Source of the DNA: Clostridia bacterium BRH_c25
GTDB taxonomy: Bacteria; Bacillota_A; Clostridia; Lutisporales; Lutisporaceae
Assembly: GCA_001515955.1 (NCBI GenBank)
Contig: LOES01000200.1
Coordinates: forward strand, 1 to 26,223
Direction: 5' to 3'
Length of the DNA: 26,223 bases
Below, piece after piece: positions 15,315 through 22,084 of this stretch. Every line of letters begins with the position of its first letter. Within the stretch, counting starts at the first letter, position 1. Under the pieces are notes generated by a model. It searched no databases and was not told the DNA's origin. It worked only from the letters and a program-made list of their open reading frames with translations. The position numbers were made by a program, and so were the translations under genes.

Positions 15315-16196
15315 CTATTCCTTTACTCCACCGGTCATAATGCCCTTGGTATAATATTTCAGGACCAGCGGATAGATACAGAGAATCGGAATAATTGCAA
15401 TTACTATTGTGGCACTTTTGAGTGCTGTATAATCCAGCTGTGCCACCGAATTATAATTCATTAGATTCTGAGCACCTACAATCGTCCTCGTTTCATTAGA
15501 TACAACGAATTTACGCAGAATTACCTGTAATACAGTGTTTTGTTGTGAGCTGATGTAAATACCGGATTTGAAATATTCATTCCAGCGCGCAACCGCATAG
15601 AACATGGTGATTGTTGCAATCCCCGGCTTTGCAAGGGGACAGACAATCTTTGTGAGCATAGTTATATGTCCGGTGCCGTCAATTATTGCTGCTTCATATA
15701 TAGATGCGGGGATATCCGAAAAGAACCGCATAAGAATAATAAGGTAAAAGACGTTAACAGCCGCTGCTAGTATTACCGACCACTGGCTTCCCATCAGACC
15801 GATTTTCTGTACTACCAGGTATTCAGGAACCAGTCCCGGATCAAACAGCATCATACAGATTAAAAATCCCATAAACAGCTTTTTGAACACCAGGTTGGGT
15901 CTTGTCAGTACATATGCAGCTGTGGTTGTCAGAACGATATTGATCGCAGTTCCTACAAACGTGATAAACATTGAGTTCATGAAGGACCGCATCAATACCG
16001 GATGTCCGAACACAACCTTATAGTTAACCAGACTAAAGCCTCTGGGCAGAATTTCCAGGCCGGTCATCTGGGGCGATAACGCAGGATCCGAAAAAGATCT
16101 TGCCACCACATTGAGCAGTGGAATAACCATCGTCAGGGTGATGCCTATCATAAAGATTGAAAGAATCAGCTGGGAAAGCTTGAATTTCTTTTTCAT
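15315..16196 (-). CDS. CUT1 ABC permease, LplC/YtcP type
   Basis: This 293-residue membrane subunit is the second of the importer pair. It begins KKKFKLSQLILSIFMIGITLTMVIPLLNVVARSFSD, the usual LplC N-terminus, and carries the EAA loop EAAIIDGTGHITMLTKIVCP. The C-terminus is LVLKYYTKGIMTGGVKE. I chose ATG 16196, whose A overlaps the final base of the upstream stop codon (TAATG) and which has a GGGG site 7 bases upstream. An ATG two codons earlier is only one base from that site, and upstream in-frame codons lie inside the previous gene. Translation is coupled to LplB. No ATPase gene is present. Confidence 0.93.
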   Translation of the reverse strand: MKKKFKLSQLILSIFMIGITLTMVIPLLNVVARSFSDPALSPQMTGLEILPRGFSLVNYKVVFGHPVLMRSFMNSMFITFVGTAINIVLTTTAAYVLTRPNLVFKKLFMGFLICMMLFDPGLVPEYLVVQKIGLMGSQWSVILAAAVNVFYLIILMRFFSDIPASIYEAAIIDGTGHITMLTKIVCPLAKPGIATITMFYAVARWNEYFKSGIYISSQQNTVLQVILRKFVVSNETRTIVGAQNLMNYNSVAQLDYTALKSATIVIAIIPILCIYPLVLKYYTKGIMTGGVKE

Positions 16197-17131
16197 TACC
16201 ATACCCCTTTTCCGGTAAACTTTTTCGCTGTAATATGGGTGATATAAACAAGTATACATCCAACCACACCCTTGACCAGGCCTACGACAGTCGCAATTGA
16301 ATATTGGGCGTTGATGAGACCCAGACGGTAGATATAGGTGTCTAAAATATCTATCGCGCTGTTGACTGAGTCATTGGTAAAGTTGAATACCTGATCAAAT
16401 CCCGCGTTCAGGAAGAAACCAAGGTTTAGAATGAACATCATAACCATTGGTGCCACCAGTGCGGGAATAATAACATTCCAAATAATTTGCAGGCGGTTTG
16501 CACCATCTACCTCTGCCGCTTCATACAGGGAGGGGTTTATTCCCAAAATAGCGACAATGTATACTATCGAATCCCAGCCAATGCTTCTCCATGCTTCCGA
16601 ATAGAACAGCACCCATCTGATCGTGTCTTTATTTGTCATGAAATCCACCGAGGGAAGATTAAAAATTCTTAACAGCTCATTGACAGCACCGCCGGAGGGA
16701 GACATCAGCGAAATCCAGATACCCGCTATAACCACCCATGAAAGGAAATGCGGCAGGTAGGTGACTATCTGCACGTATTTTGATACATAGCGGTTGCGCA
16801 GCTCATTAAGTAAAATTGCAAAACACACCACAAAGGGGAATAGCAGTACATATTTCATAAAGCTTATAATCAGCGTGTTGGTTAAAATATTGCTAAAAGC
16901 CGTTGAACTGAACACAGTCATGAAATACTTAAGTCCCACCCATTCCCAAGGGCCAATAGCCTTATACTTGTAGAATGCAAGACGCATGTTGATGATAGGC
17001 CATACCCGGAAGATAAAAAAGTATAGAAAGGTTGGTGCAATCATCAGGTATAGCACACGGTCAGTTTTCAGCTGCTTGAGTGTTTTTTGAAGTCCTGAGG
17101 ATTTTACTGTCCTTTGTTCAGTTTGTATCAT
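16196..17131 (-). CDS. CUT1 ABC permease, LplB type
   Basis: This 311-residue permease is the first gene of the second importer operon. A charged N-terminal segment of about 28 residues leads into YLMIAPTFLYFFIFRVWPIINM, typical of LplB. The EAA loop is EAAEVDGANRLQIIWNVIIP, and the end is HITAKKFTGKGVW. GAGG lies 7 bases before ATG 17131. It begins an operon of LplB, LplC, binding lipoprotein and ADP-ribosylglycohydrolase, driven by the promoter at 17201-17229 with a palindrome lying in the leader. The transport family is certain and the substrate unknown. Confidence 0.93.
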   Translation of the reverse strand: MIQTEQRTVKSSGLQKTLKQLKTDRVLYLMIAPTFLYFFIFRVWPIINMRLAFYKYKAIGPWEWVGLKYFMTVFSSTAFSNILTNTLIISFMKYVLLFPFVVCFAILLNELRNRYVSKYVQIVTYLPHFLSWVVIAGIWISLMSPSGGAVNELLRIFNLPSVDFMTNKDTIRWVLFYSEAWRSIGWDSIVYIVAILGINPSLYEAAEVDGANRLQIIWNVIIPALVAPMVMMFILNLGFFLNAGFDQVFNFTNDSVNSAIDILDTYIYRLGLINAQYSIATVVGLVKGVVGCILVYITHITAKKFTGKGVW

Positions 17132-17148
17132 ACTCTAACCTCGTCATT

Positions 17149-17165
17149 ATTCCGTATTATGGAAT
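17149..17165. promoter_or_regulatory. Operator-like palindrome, copy 1 (importer leader)
   Basis: ATTCCGTATTATGGAAT is a 17-bp palindrome with perfect ATTCC/GGAAT outer arms. It lies in the 5' leader of the importer operon, about 35 bases downstream of the -10 box and just before the LplB ribosome site. A bound repressor there would block elongation. The flanking TTTTA is shared with copy 2. Confidence 0.6.
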
Positions 17166-17200
17166 TTTATTTTTCATGAATAGTTTTCTAACTTGTTTTA

Positions 17201-17229
17201 AGTATAATATCAAAAACAAAATGCGTCAA
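17201..17229 (-). promoter_or_regulatory. Promoter of the LplB importer operon
   Basis: On the minus strand there is TTGACG (17224-17229), an exact 17-base spacer, then TATACT (17201-17206). This is a good sigma-A-type promoter with 5/6 matches in each box. It would start transcription near 17194, giving a leader of about 60 bases that contains palindrome copy 1. Confidence 0.7.
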
Positions 17230-17343
17230 TACCAACATGTAATAATTACGAAATTTCTATAGATATATCCATTTTTTAGGGTTTAATAACAGTAATATTA
17301 TACTTTTTTAACACTATAATTTATATTTTTTGAATTTTTTGCT

Positions 17344-17360
17344 ATTCCGTTATGCGGAAT
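17344..17360. promoter_or_regulatory. Operator-like palindrome, copy 2 (upstream)
   Basis: ATTCCGTTATGCGGAAT is a 17-bp palindrome with six-base arms ATTCCG/CGGAAT. It shares the ATTCCGT...GGAATTTTA framework with copy 1 and lies about 115 bases upstream of the importer -35 box. The arrangement suits a dimeric regulator such as the nearby IclR protein binding both sites with DNA looping; the identity of the regulator is inferred. Confidence 0.6.
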
Positions 17361-17428
17361 TTTACTTATTGCGCTTTGTTTCGAGTTGACTATAATGATA
17401 TGATCCGGGGTATAATGTGTAACAGAAA

Positions 17429-17456
17429 GGACTGCTGCAAATTTTGCAACAGCCCC
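17429..17456 (-). terminator. Probable terminator of the molybdenum hydroxylase operon
   Basis: On the minus strand, GGGCTGTTGCAAA pairs with TTTGCAGCAGTCC (two G-U pairs in RNA), giving an 11-13 bp hairpin. It starts about 22 bases after the FAD-subunit stop codon and is followed by TTTCTGTT. The U-tract is short, so termination may be incomplete. Confidence 0.6.
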
Positions 17457-17477
17457 TATTGGAATTAGGATCGATTC

Positions 17478-18338
17478 TCATAATTCTTTATCGTAAGCAA
17501 ACAAATCCTGGACCAAGCCTATGATCGCCTTTTTCTTATATGGCATAGATCCTCTCTCCTTGATCCTTTCCTCTATTTCCTTTGAAAGCAGCAAACCTAA
17601 TTCTTGTATCAGCACATCCCCGGGCAGCCTTCCCTCCATCAGCTTTTCAGCCGCTGCTATTCTGGCAGCCCTTTTGCCGACAGACCCGAGTCCAAGCCTT
17701 GGTTCCTGGATTTTGCCCATATCGTCAAGAGCAAATGTTACCGCCAGACTCAGTTTGGAAATGGTCACCTGGCTTCTTGAGCCAAGCTTTGCAAAGCTGC
17801 TGAAGCTTATACCCTCTTTTACCGGAATGCCGATGCATTCAATAAAAGCACGCTCTGCTTTCATTTTTTCTCTAATATTTGTTTGAAAGTCCTCCAACCC
17901 AACTTTATGAGCACTTCCTTCTCTGTCAATATACTTTACCCATGCATCAAGGGCCAGCAATGCAGGAATAGAATCCGCTGCAGGAGAACCATTTGCTATA
18001 TTCCCGCCTATTGACGCCCTGTTTCTGATTTGAGGCGACCCTACCGACCCTGCTGCCTGAGCAAGGCAAAGCGCATTATCCCTGACCAGCCGGGATTCCG
18101 AGATCTCGGCAAATGTTGTCAATGCACCGATTACAAGATCTTTGCCCTGAAGCTTGATGTAACGCATTTCATTTATACCCGAAAGGTCAATCATCAGCTC
18201 ACAGCCGTTCAAATGCTTCTTCAAATCCACCAACAAGTCCGTACAACCAGCCAGCATCAAATATTTGCATTCAGATGCTGCCAATATATCCACCAACCCG
18301 GCTATACTTTCAGGAGTACTTACCCGCATCTCTTTCAT
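17478..18338 (-). CDS. Xanthine dehydrogenase family, FAD-binding subunit
   Basis: This 286-residue FAD subunit of a molybdenum hydroxylase passes electrons from the 2Fe-2S subunit to the external acceptor. The two FAD-pyrophosphate motifs are MLAGCTDLLVDLKKHL near residue 33, where the family usually has AGGTDL so one glycine is replaced by cysteine, and NRASIGGNIANGSPAADS at about 107-124. The CO-dehydrogenase flavoprotein C-terminal domain covers roughly the last 110 residues. I chose ATG 18338 because GAGG lies 8 bases upstream; the in-frame GTG at 18347 overlaps that site. It is the third gene of the operon, 18 bases after the 2Fe-2S gene. Family is certain; the substrate of the complex is not. 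Confidence 0.92.
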   Translation of the reverse strand: MKEMRVSTPESIAGLVDILAASECKYLMLAGCTDLLVDLKKHLNGCELMIDLSGINEMRYIKLQGKDLVIGALTTFAEISESRLVRDNALCLAQAAGSVGSPQIRNRASIGGNIANGSPAADSIPALLALDAWVKYIDREGSAHKVGLEDFQTNIREKMKAERAFIECIGIPVKEGISFSSFAKLGSRSQVTISKLSLAVTFALDDMGKIQEPRLGLGSVGKRAARIAAAEKLMEGRLPGDVLIQELGLLLSKEIEERIKERGSMPYKKKAIIGLVQDLFAYDKEL

Positions 18339-18356
18339 CAATGACACCTCTCTAAA

Positions 18357-18818
18357 TTACTCTGAATAGTCTGCAGTCTCTCTTACTGCCTTCACAATCT
18401 GATTGTAGCCCGTACATCTGCATAAATTCCCTGAAATGGCAGTCCGGATTTCCAGCTCGGTAGGATTTGGATTCTTCATAAGAAGAGCCTTTGCCGACAT
18501 CAGCATGCCGGGAGTGCAATATCCGCACTGGACGGCACCATTTCTTATAAAAGCCTTCTGCAGGAGGTCAAGCTGACCGTCTTCACCCAGTGATTCAACT
18601 GTATATATCTCCTTGCCGGCGATCTGCGGTGCAAGCACCAAGCAAGAGCAAACCGCCGCACCGTCAAAAATAACAGTACAGGAGCCGCATTCCCCCTCGC
18701 CGCAGCCTTCCTTTGTGCCGGTCAATCCCAGCTTTTCACGCAAAACATCAATCAGCCTGAAGGCCGGATCTATTTCCTCATTATAGCTTCTACCGTTTAC
18801 CTTGAAAGCAATTTTCAT
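18357..18818 (-). CDS. Xanthine dehydrogenase family, 2Fe-2S subunit
   Basis: This 153-residue protein carries two [2Fe-2S] clusters linking the molybdenum centre to FAD. The ferredoxin-like domain has Cys39, Cys44, Cys47 and Cys59 in GCGEGECGSCTVIFDGAAVCSC. The helical domain has CGYCTPGMLMSAKALL and CRCTGYNQIVKAV. The full cysteine set of the family is present and the length is normal. The start ATG overlaps the molybdenum-subunit stop codon (ATGA), with GGAGGTG 5 bases upstream inside that gene, so the two subunits are made in a coupled way. Confidence 0.95.
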   Translation of the reverse strand: MKIAFKVNGRSYNEEIDPAFRLIDVLREKLGLTGTKEGCGEGECGSCTVIFDGAAVCSCLVLAPQIAGKEIYTVESLGEDGQLDLLQKAFIRNGAVQCGYCTPGMLMSAKALLMKNPNPTELEIRTAISGNLCRCTGYNQIVKAVRETADYSE

Positions 18819-21112
18819 GGTTTCACCTCCATCTGCCTGCTTTTTTCGGCTTTGTTTACTTCCGCTTCAGATAAAGCCTCAATAATCTTCTCCGGTATAA
18901 GGGGAAGGCTGCACAACGTCATTCCCAGGGCATCGTTCACTGCGTTTACCACAGCCCCTGCCACAGGTACAATGGCAATTTCCCCCAAGCTTTTCGCACC
19001 AAAGGGACCGTCATCCTCTCCATACTCTAAAAACCTGCATTTCACCTCCGGCATGTCAGGTGCATTGATTACGGTATACTTTGCAAAACTGCTGTTTGTG
19101 GGGTTACCTTTCTTATCAAGCCTGATTTCCTCGCAGAGTGCAAAACCGATGCCCATCTGGACGCTTCCGACCACCTGGCCCTCAACCATCCCGGCATTTA
19201 TAACCTGTCCTATATCATGAACAGCCAGATAGTCGGTAACCTTTACCATACCGGTGCAGGTATCCACCGTTACTTCTGCAAAATGAGCACCATAGGAACC
19301 CGGGTTCGAAACATTATTGTAATTCTCGGTCACAATAAGCTCCTGCTGGTGCTTCACCTGGGCAATAACCCCTATATCTCTCAAGCTCAGCTTGTTCTCT
19401 TCATTGCCAAGCATCCACACATAACCCTTCTGGTAAACCAGATATGTTTTGGAGGTATTGAGAATTGCAGCTGCCTGATCCATTATCTTTTCCATTATAC
19501 TTTCAGCTGCCTTTAATGCACATTTCCCCGCTACGTAGGTTACCCTGCTGGAGAAAGTGCCTATATCATAAGGACTTCTTTCGGTATCGGCCTCCAATAC
19601 CGTTATTTTGTCCGGTTCAACCTGCAGAACCTCTGCCACTATCTGCGCCAGGCTTATTAAAGTACCGCAGCCCTGTTCATGGGTTCCGGTATTCAGTATG
19701 AAGCTGCCGTCCTCGTTCATTTTCAGCGTCATGACACTTAAGTCCTGAATCTTTCCGTAGAAGCCGTTCACATGGCCTCCACAAGCCAACCCGACCCCTT
19801 TGCGATACCGTCCTTGACCTTTCGGTTCTCTTTTTCTTTCATACCAGTTAAAATCCTTGATGCCCTCTGTCAGACATTCACGTATTCTTGCATTCCCCAG
19901 AGTTATTTTTGTAATATTCTCCATGTCGTAGGGGTATACCAGGTTTTTTAGCCGGAAGTCTGCAGGATCTATCCCCAGGGACTTTGCAACCCTGTCAAAA
20001 TGAACTTCGATTGCCGTACAGATCTGGGGACCGCCCCAGCCTCTGCAGCCACCGGAAACCGGCGTGTTGGTCAGGACGCTTTTCACTTTATAATTCAAAT
20101 TTGGAATTCTATATACCCGGAAAGCCTTCTTACCCATAGCAATGGACAGGTCATTGGTATTTCCCGCATAAGCTCCGGCATCTGTCATAGTGGTTATGCT
20201 GCAGCCCAGGATCCTGCCATCCCGCGTAACCCCTGTTTCTACGGCAATATCCGTTGCGGTCCTGGTAACCGTGCTCAAGATGGTCTCTTTCCTGTTGTAG
20301 CAAAGCTTGACGGGTCTTTTTACCATCATTGCCATGTACGCTGTCAGTGGCTCAAGAATGGCTTGCTGCTTTGCTCCAAAGGATCCGCCCGTAACCGTTT
20401 TGATAACCCTGACTTTGTTATAGGAAAGCTTCAATAGATCTGCAACAACCGTTCTCACGCCGAAGGCACTCTGGCACGGTGTCCATACGGTCAGGTATCC
20501 CATTCTGTCATAATCGGCAACGCAAATATGTGTTTCCATTGCTGCATGATGTACCTTCTGCGTCTTGATTCTATCGAAAAAGGTGAGCTCGGCACCAGCT
20601 ACAGCGCTTTTGGCATCACCGAAATCAAGCTCCGACTCCTTCAGAAGATTGCCGCCGGGGTGGATTTCATTCTCTTTGTCCTCCAAAGCCTGGTACATAT
20701 CTGTCAGCGGCTTAAGCTCTCCATATTCTATATCAATGAGAGCCGCGGCTGCTTCGGCAATACTGTCGGTTTCCGCTACGACGGCGGCTACCCGGTCTCC
20801 AACAAAGCGCACTTTGTCATTAAACAACCTCTCGTCCTTGGGTACAGCCTGATCCACATAGAAAGCATAATTGTTATAGCGGTCCTTGGGAGTATTCTCG
20901 TGGGTGAATACTGCCACGACACCCGGCAAGGCCTTTGCCTTTTCCGTATTGATGGAAATGATGCCGCCATGGGCGATTTCACTGAAGACAATCTTAGCAT
21001 ACAGCATACCGGGCATTTTCATATCATCCAGGTACTTCCGTCCGCCGGTCACTTTAAGCTCAGCATCCTGTATGGGGAAAGCTTTTCCAATATATTGATA
21101 GGACGGCTTCAT
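18815..21112 (-). CDS. Xanthine dehydrogenase family, molybdenum-binding subunit
   Basis: This 765-residue catalytic subunit hydroxylates a heterocycle or aldehyde at a molybdopterin site in the cytosol. The N-terminal a/b-hammerhead domain runs to about 140. Molybdopterin motifs follow: HAAMET with Glu193, TGGSFGAKQ at 241-249, CRGWGGPQ with Arg357, HEQGCGT at 478-484 and GPFGAKSLGE with the presumed catalytic Glu711. The RGWGGPQ loop is xanthine-dehydrogenase-like, but GAKSLGE and GCG differ from textbook xanthine dehydrogenase (GVGE, GQG). Purine, nicotinate or other azaheterocycles are therefore all possible. No purine-pathway or cofactor-insertion gene is adjacent. AAGGAGGAG precedes the ATG. 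It is the first gene of the three-subunit operon, possibly co-transcribed with the chemoreceptor upstream. Confidence 0.93.
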   Translation of the reverse strand: MKPSYQYIGKAFPIQDAELKVTGGRKYLDDMKMPGMLYAKIVFSEIAHGGIISINTEKAKALPGVVAVFTHENTPKDRYNNYAFYVDQAVPKDERLFNDKVRFVGDRVAAVVAETDSIAEAAAALIDIEYGELKPLTDMYQALEDKENEIHPGGNLLKESELDFGDAKSAVAGAELTFFDRIKTQKVHHAAMETHICVADYDRMGYLTVWTPCQSAFGVRTVVADLLKLSYNKVRVIKTVTGGSFGAKQQAILEPLTAYMAMMVKRPVKLCYNRKETILSTVTRTATDIAVETGVTRDGRILGCSITTMTDAGAYAGNTNDLSIAMGKKAFRVYRIPNLNYKVKSVLTNTPVSGGCRGWGGPQICTAIEVHFDRVAKSLGIDPADFRLKNLVYPYDMENITKITLGNARIRECLTEGIKDFNWYERKREPKGQGRYRKGVGLACGGHVNGFYGKIQDLSVMTLKMNEDGSFILNTGTHEQGCGTLISLAQIVAEVLQVEPDKITVLEADTERSPYDIGTFSSRVTYVAGKCALKAAESIMEKIMDQAAAILNTSKTYLVYQKGYVWMLGNEENKLSLRDIGVIAQVKHQQELIVTENYNNVSNPGSYGAHFAEVTVDTCTGMVKVTDYLAVHDIGQVINAGMVEGQVVGSVQMGIGFALCEEIRLDKKGNPTNSSFAKYTVINAPDMPEVKCRFLEYGEDDGPFGAKSLGEIAIVPVAGAVVNAVNDALGMTLCSLPLIPEKIIEALSEAEVNKAEKSRQMEVKP

Positions 21113-21121
21113 AAATTCTCC

Positions 21122-21151
21122 TCCTTAAATTATCTTAAATTACCTTGAATT
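21122..21151. repeat. Three tandem 10-bp AT-rich units before the hydroxylase operon
   Basis: Consecutive units TCCTTAAATT, ATCTTAAATT and ACCTTGAATT occupy 21122-21131, 21132-21141 and 21142-21151. They have a period of exactly one DNA helical turn and end at the ribosome binding site of the molybdenum subunit. They could be stacked protein half-sites; this is not a known motif to me. Confidence 0.55.
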
Positions 21152-21170
21152 ATGATTGACAAAATTCAAG
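21144..21170. repeat. 8-bp inverted repeat in the chemoreceptor-hydroxylase gap
   Basis: CTTGAATT (21144-21151) and AATTCAAG (21163-21170) form a perfect inverted repeat with an 11-base loop. The left arm is part of the third tandem unit. There is no U-tract, so it is not a terminator; it may be an operator or a processing hairpin. Confidence 0.5.
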
Positions 21171-21184
21171 ATACTTGCATTTCT

Positions 21185-22018
21185 CTATAAAGTCTTTCCT
21201 AACGCTACCAATTCATTTGCTATTGAATTAATTTCTTCTATAGAAGCATTTATCTCTTCAGTTGCAGCTGCCTGCTGCTGTGTGCTCAAGCTGTTCTTAT
21301 CAATTTCATTTACTATCTTTTTTACAGCATCATTTGATTTTCCGAGAATTCTGTTTATATTATTAACTGCTTCACTGCTGCTGGAGGATAACTTCCTGAT
21401 CTCCTCAGCAACCACACTAAACCCTCTTCCATACTCACCGGCCCTTGCCGCTTCGATAGCGGCATTCAACCCTAACATATTCGTCTGATTTGCTATTTCT
21501 TTTATAATAACAAGTACCTTATTTGTTTCCTGCATGCTGTCAAGGGCTTCCTTTGCAGAGTCAACCATCTCAACCTGCGACATGGCAATTTCTTGTGCAT
21601 TTGTGGAAATATCGACGATACCCTTCGAAATCTCATCCAGAGAACAAGATAAATTCTCTGCCACACCAATGACATTATTCCTTGTCTCAATATCTTTGGA
21701 TATTGAGATTGCACCAATGACATTACCGTCATTATCCATTACAGGCGTTGCTGTCGACTTAAATGCTATACCGTATACCTCCTTTGGAATTACCTCACTG
21801 ATGCTCTTCTTTTGCTCCATGCATTTTCTAAGCATTGACACTTGCGGCAACGGTGATCCCGGCTTTGTATTAGAATTTAAAGTTTTACCGGGGTTATAGC
21901 TTAAGAATTTTTCCCTGTCACTTACCATTGTAGCTACATCCTCACCGGTAAGGTCTTTAATGATAGCAGCATATTCTATTAACATCTCCAATGAATGGAT
22001 TTGCTTAATACTAATCAT
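21185..22018 (-). CDS. Small soluble methyl-accepting chemotaxis protein (YfmS-like)
   Basis: This 277-residue cytoplasmic chemoreceptor has no membrane segment. Residues 1-115 look like a compact sensor domain ([38 protein letters not shown]), probably PAS- or Cache-like. Residues about 120-277 are a short antiparallel coiled-coil signalling domain. Its conserved hairpin tip contains [22 protein letters not shown] and [12 protein letters not shown]. The arms are shorter than those of transmembrane receptors, as in Bacillus subtilis YfmS. A GGGAG site lies 9 bases before the ATG. It lies 72 bases upstream of the molybdenum hydroxylase operon on the same strand, suggesting that cells may sense a substrate or redox state linked to it; the signal is unknown. 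Confidence 0.9.
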   Translation of the reverse strand: MISIKQIHSLEMLIEYAAIIKDLTGEDVATMVSDREKFLSYNPGKTLNSNTKPGSPLPQVSMLRKCMEQKKSISEVIPKEVYGIAFKSTATPVMDNDGNVIGAISISKDIETRNNVIGVAENLSCSLDEISKGIVDISTNAQEIAMSQVEMVDSAKEALDSMQETNKVLVIIKEIANQTNMLGLNAAIEAARAGEYGRGFSVVAEEIRKLSSSSSEAVNNINRILGKSNDAVKKIVNEIDKNSLSTQQQAAATEEINASIEEINSIANELVALGKTL

Positions 22019-22040
22019 GTATCCACACTCCCTACAAAAT

Positions 22041-22074
22041 AAAGGCAGATCTTCAGTAATGGAGATCTGCCTTT
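22041..22074 (-). terminator. Hairpin terminator after yfcC, abutting the chemoreceptor leader
   Basis: A perfect 12-bp stem is formed by AAAGGCAGATCT (22041-22052) and AGATCTGCCTTT (22063-22074), with a 10-base loop. On the minus strand it is followed by TTTATTTTG. It lies 10 bases after the yfcC stop codon and only about 8 bases before the chemoreceptor ribosome site. Either read-through or a promoter inside yfcC must therefore supply the chemoreceptor mRNA. Confidence 0.8.
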
Positions 22075-22084
22075 TCCATACTTC

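Larger units (their letters stand above)
17132..17477. other. 346-base intergenic region with promoter, paired palindromes and terminator
   Basis: This is the longest non-coding stretch in the window. It contains the minus-strand importer promoter, two copies of a 17-bp palindrome 195 bases apart, and a hairpin after the molybdenum hydroxylase operon. The remaining DNA is very AT-rich, with poly-A/T tracts at 17265-17340 and no supported reading frame. A plus-strand TTGACT-19-TATAAT (17386-17416) was considered but is weak. Confidence 0.7.

Noticed and set aside
17386..17416. Plus-strand TTGACT...TATAAT promoter for a small RNA running into 17429-17456
   Set aside because: The spacer is 19 bases, longer than optimal, and the hairpin downstream is better explained as the terminator of the opposing hydroxylase operon. 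No further RNA structure is visible.
20528..21148. 206-codon open frame on the plus strand
   Set aside because: It lies wholly opposite the well-supported molybdenum subunit, has no recognisable domain and no good ribosome site, so it is an antisense shadow.
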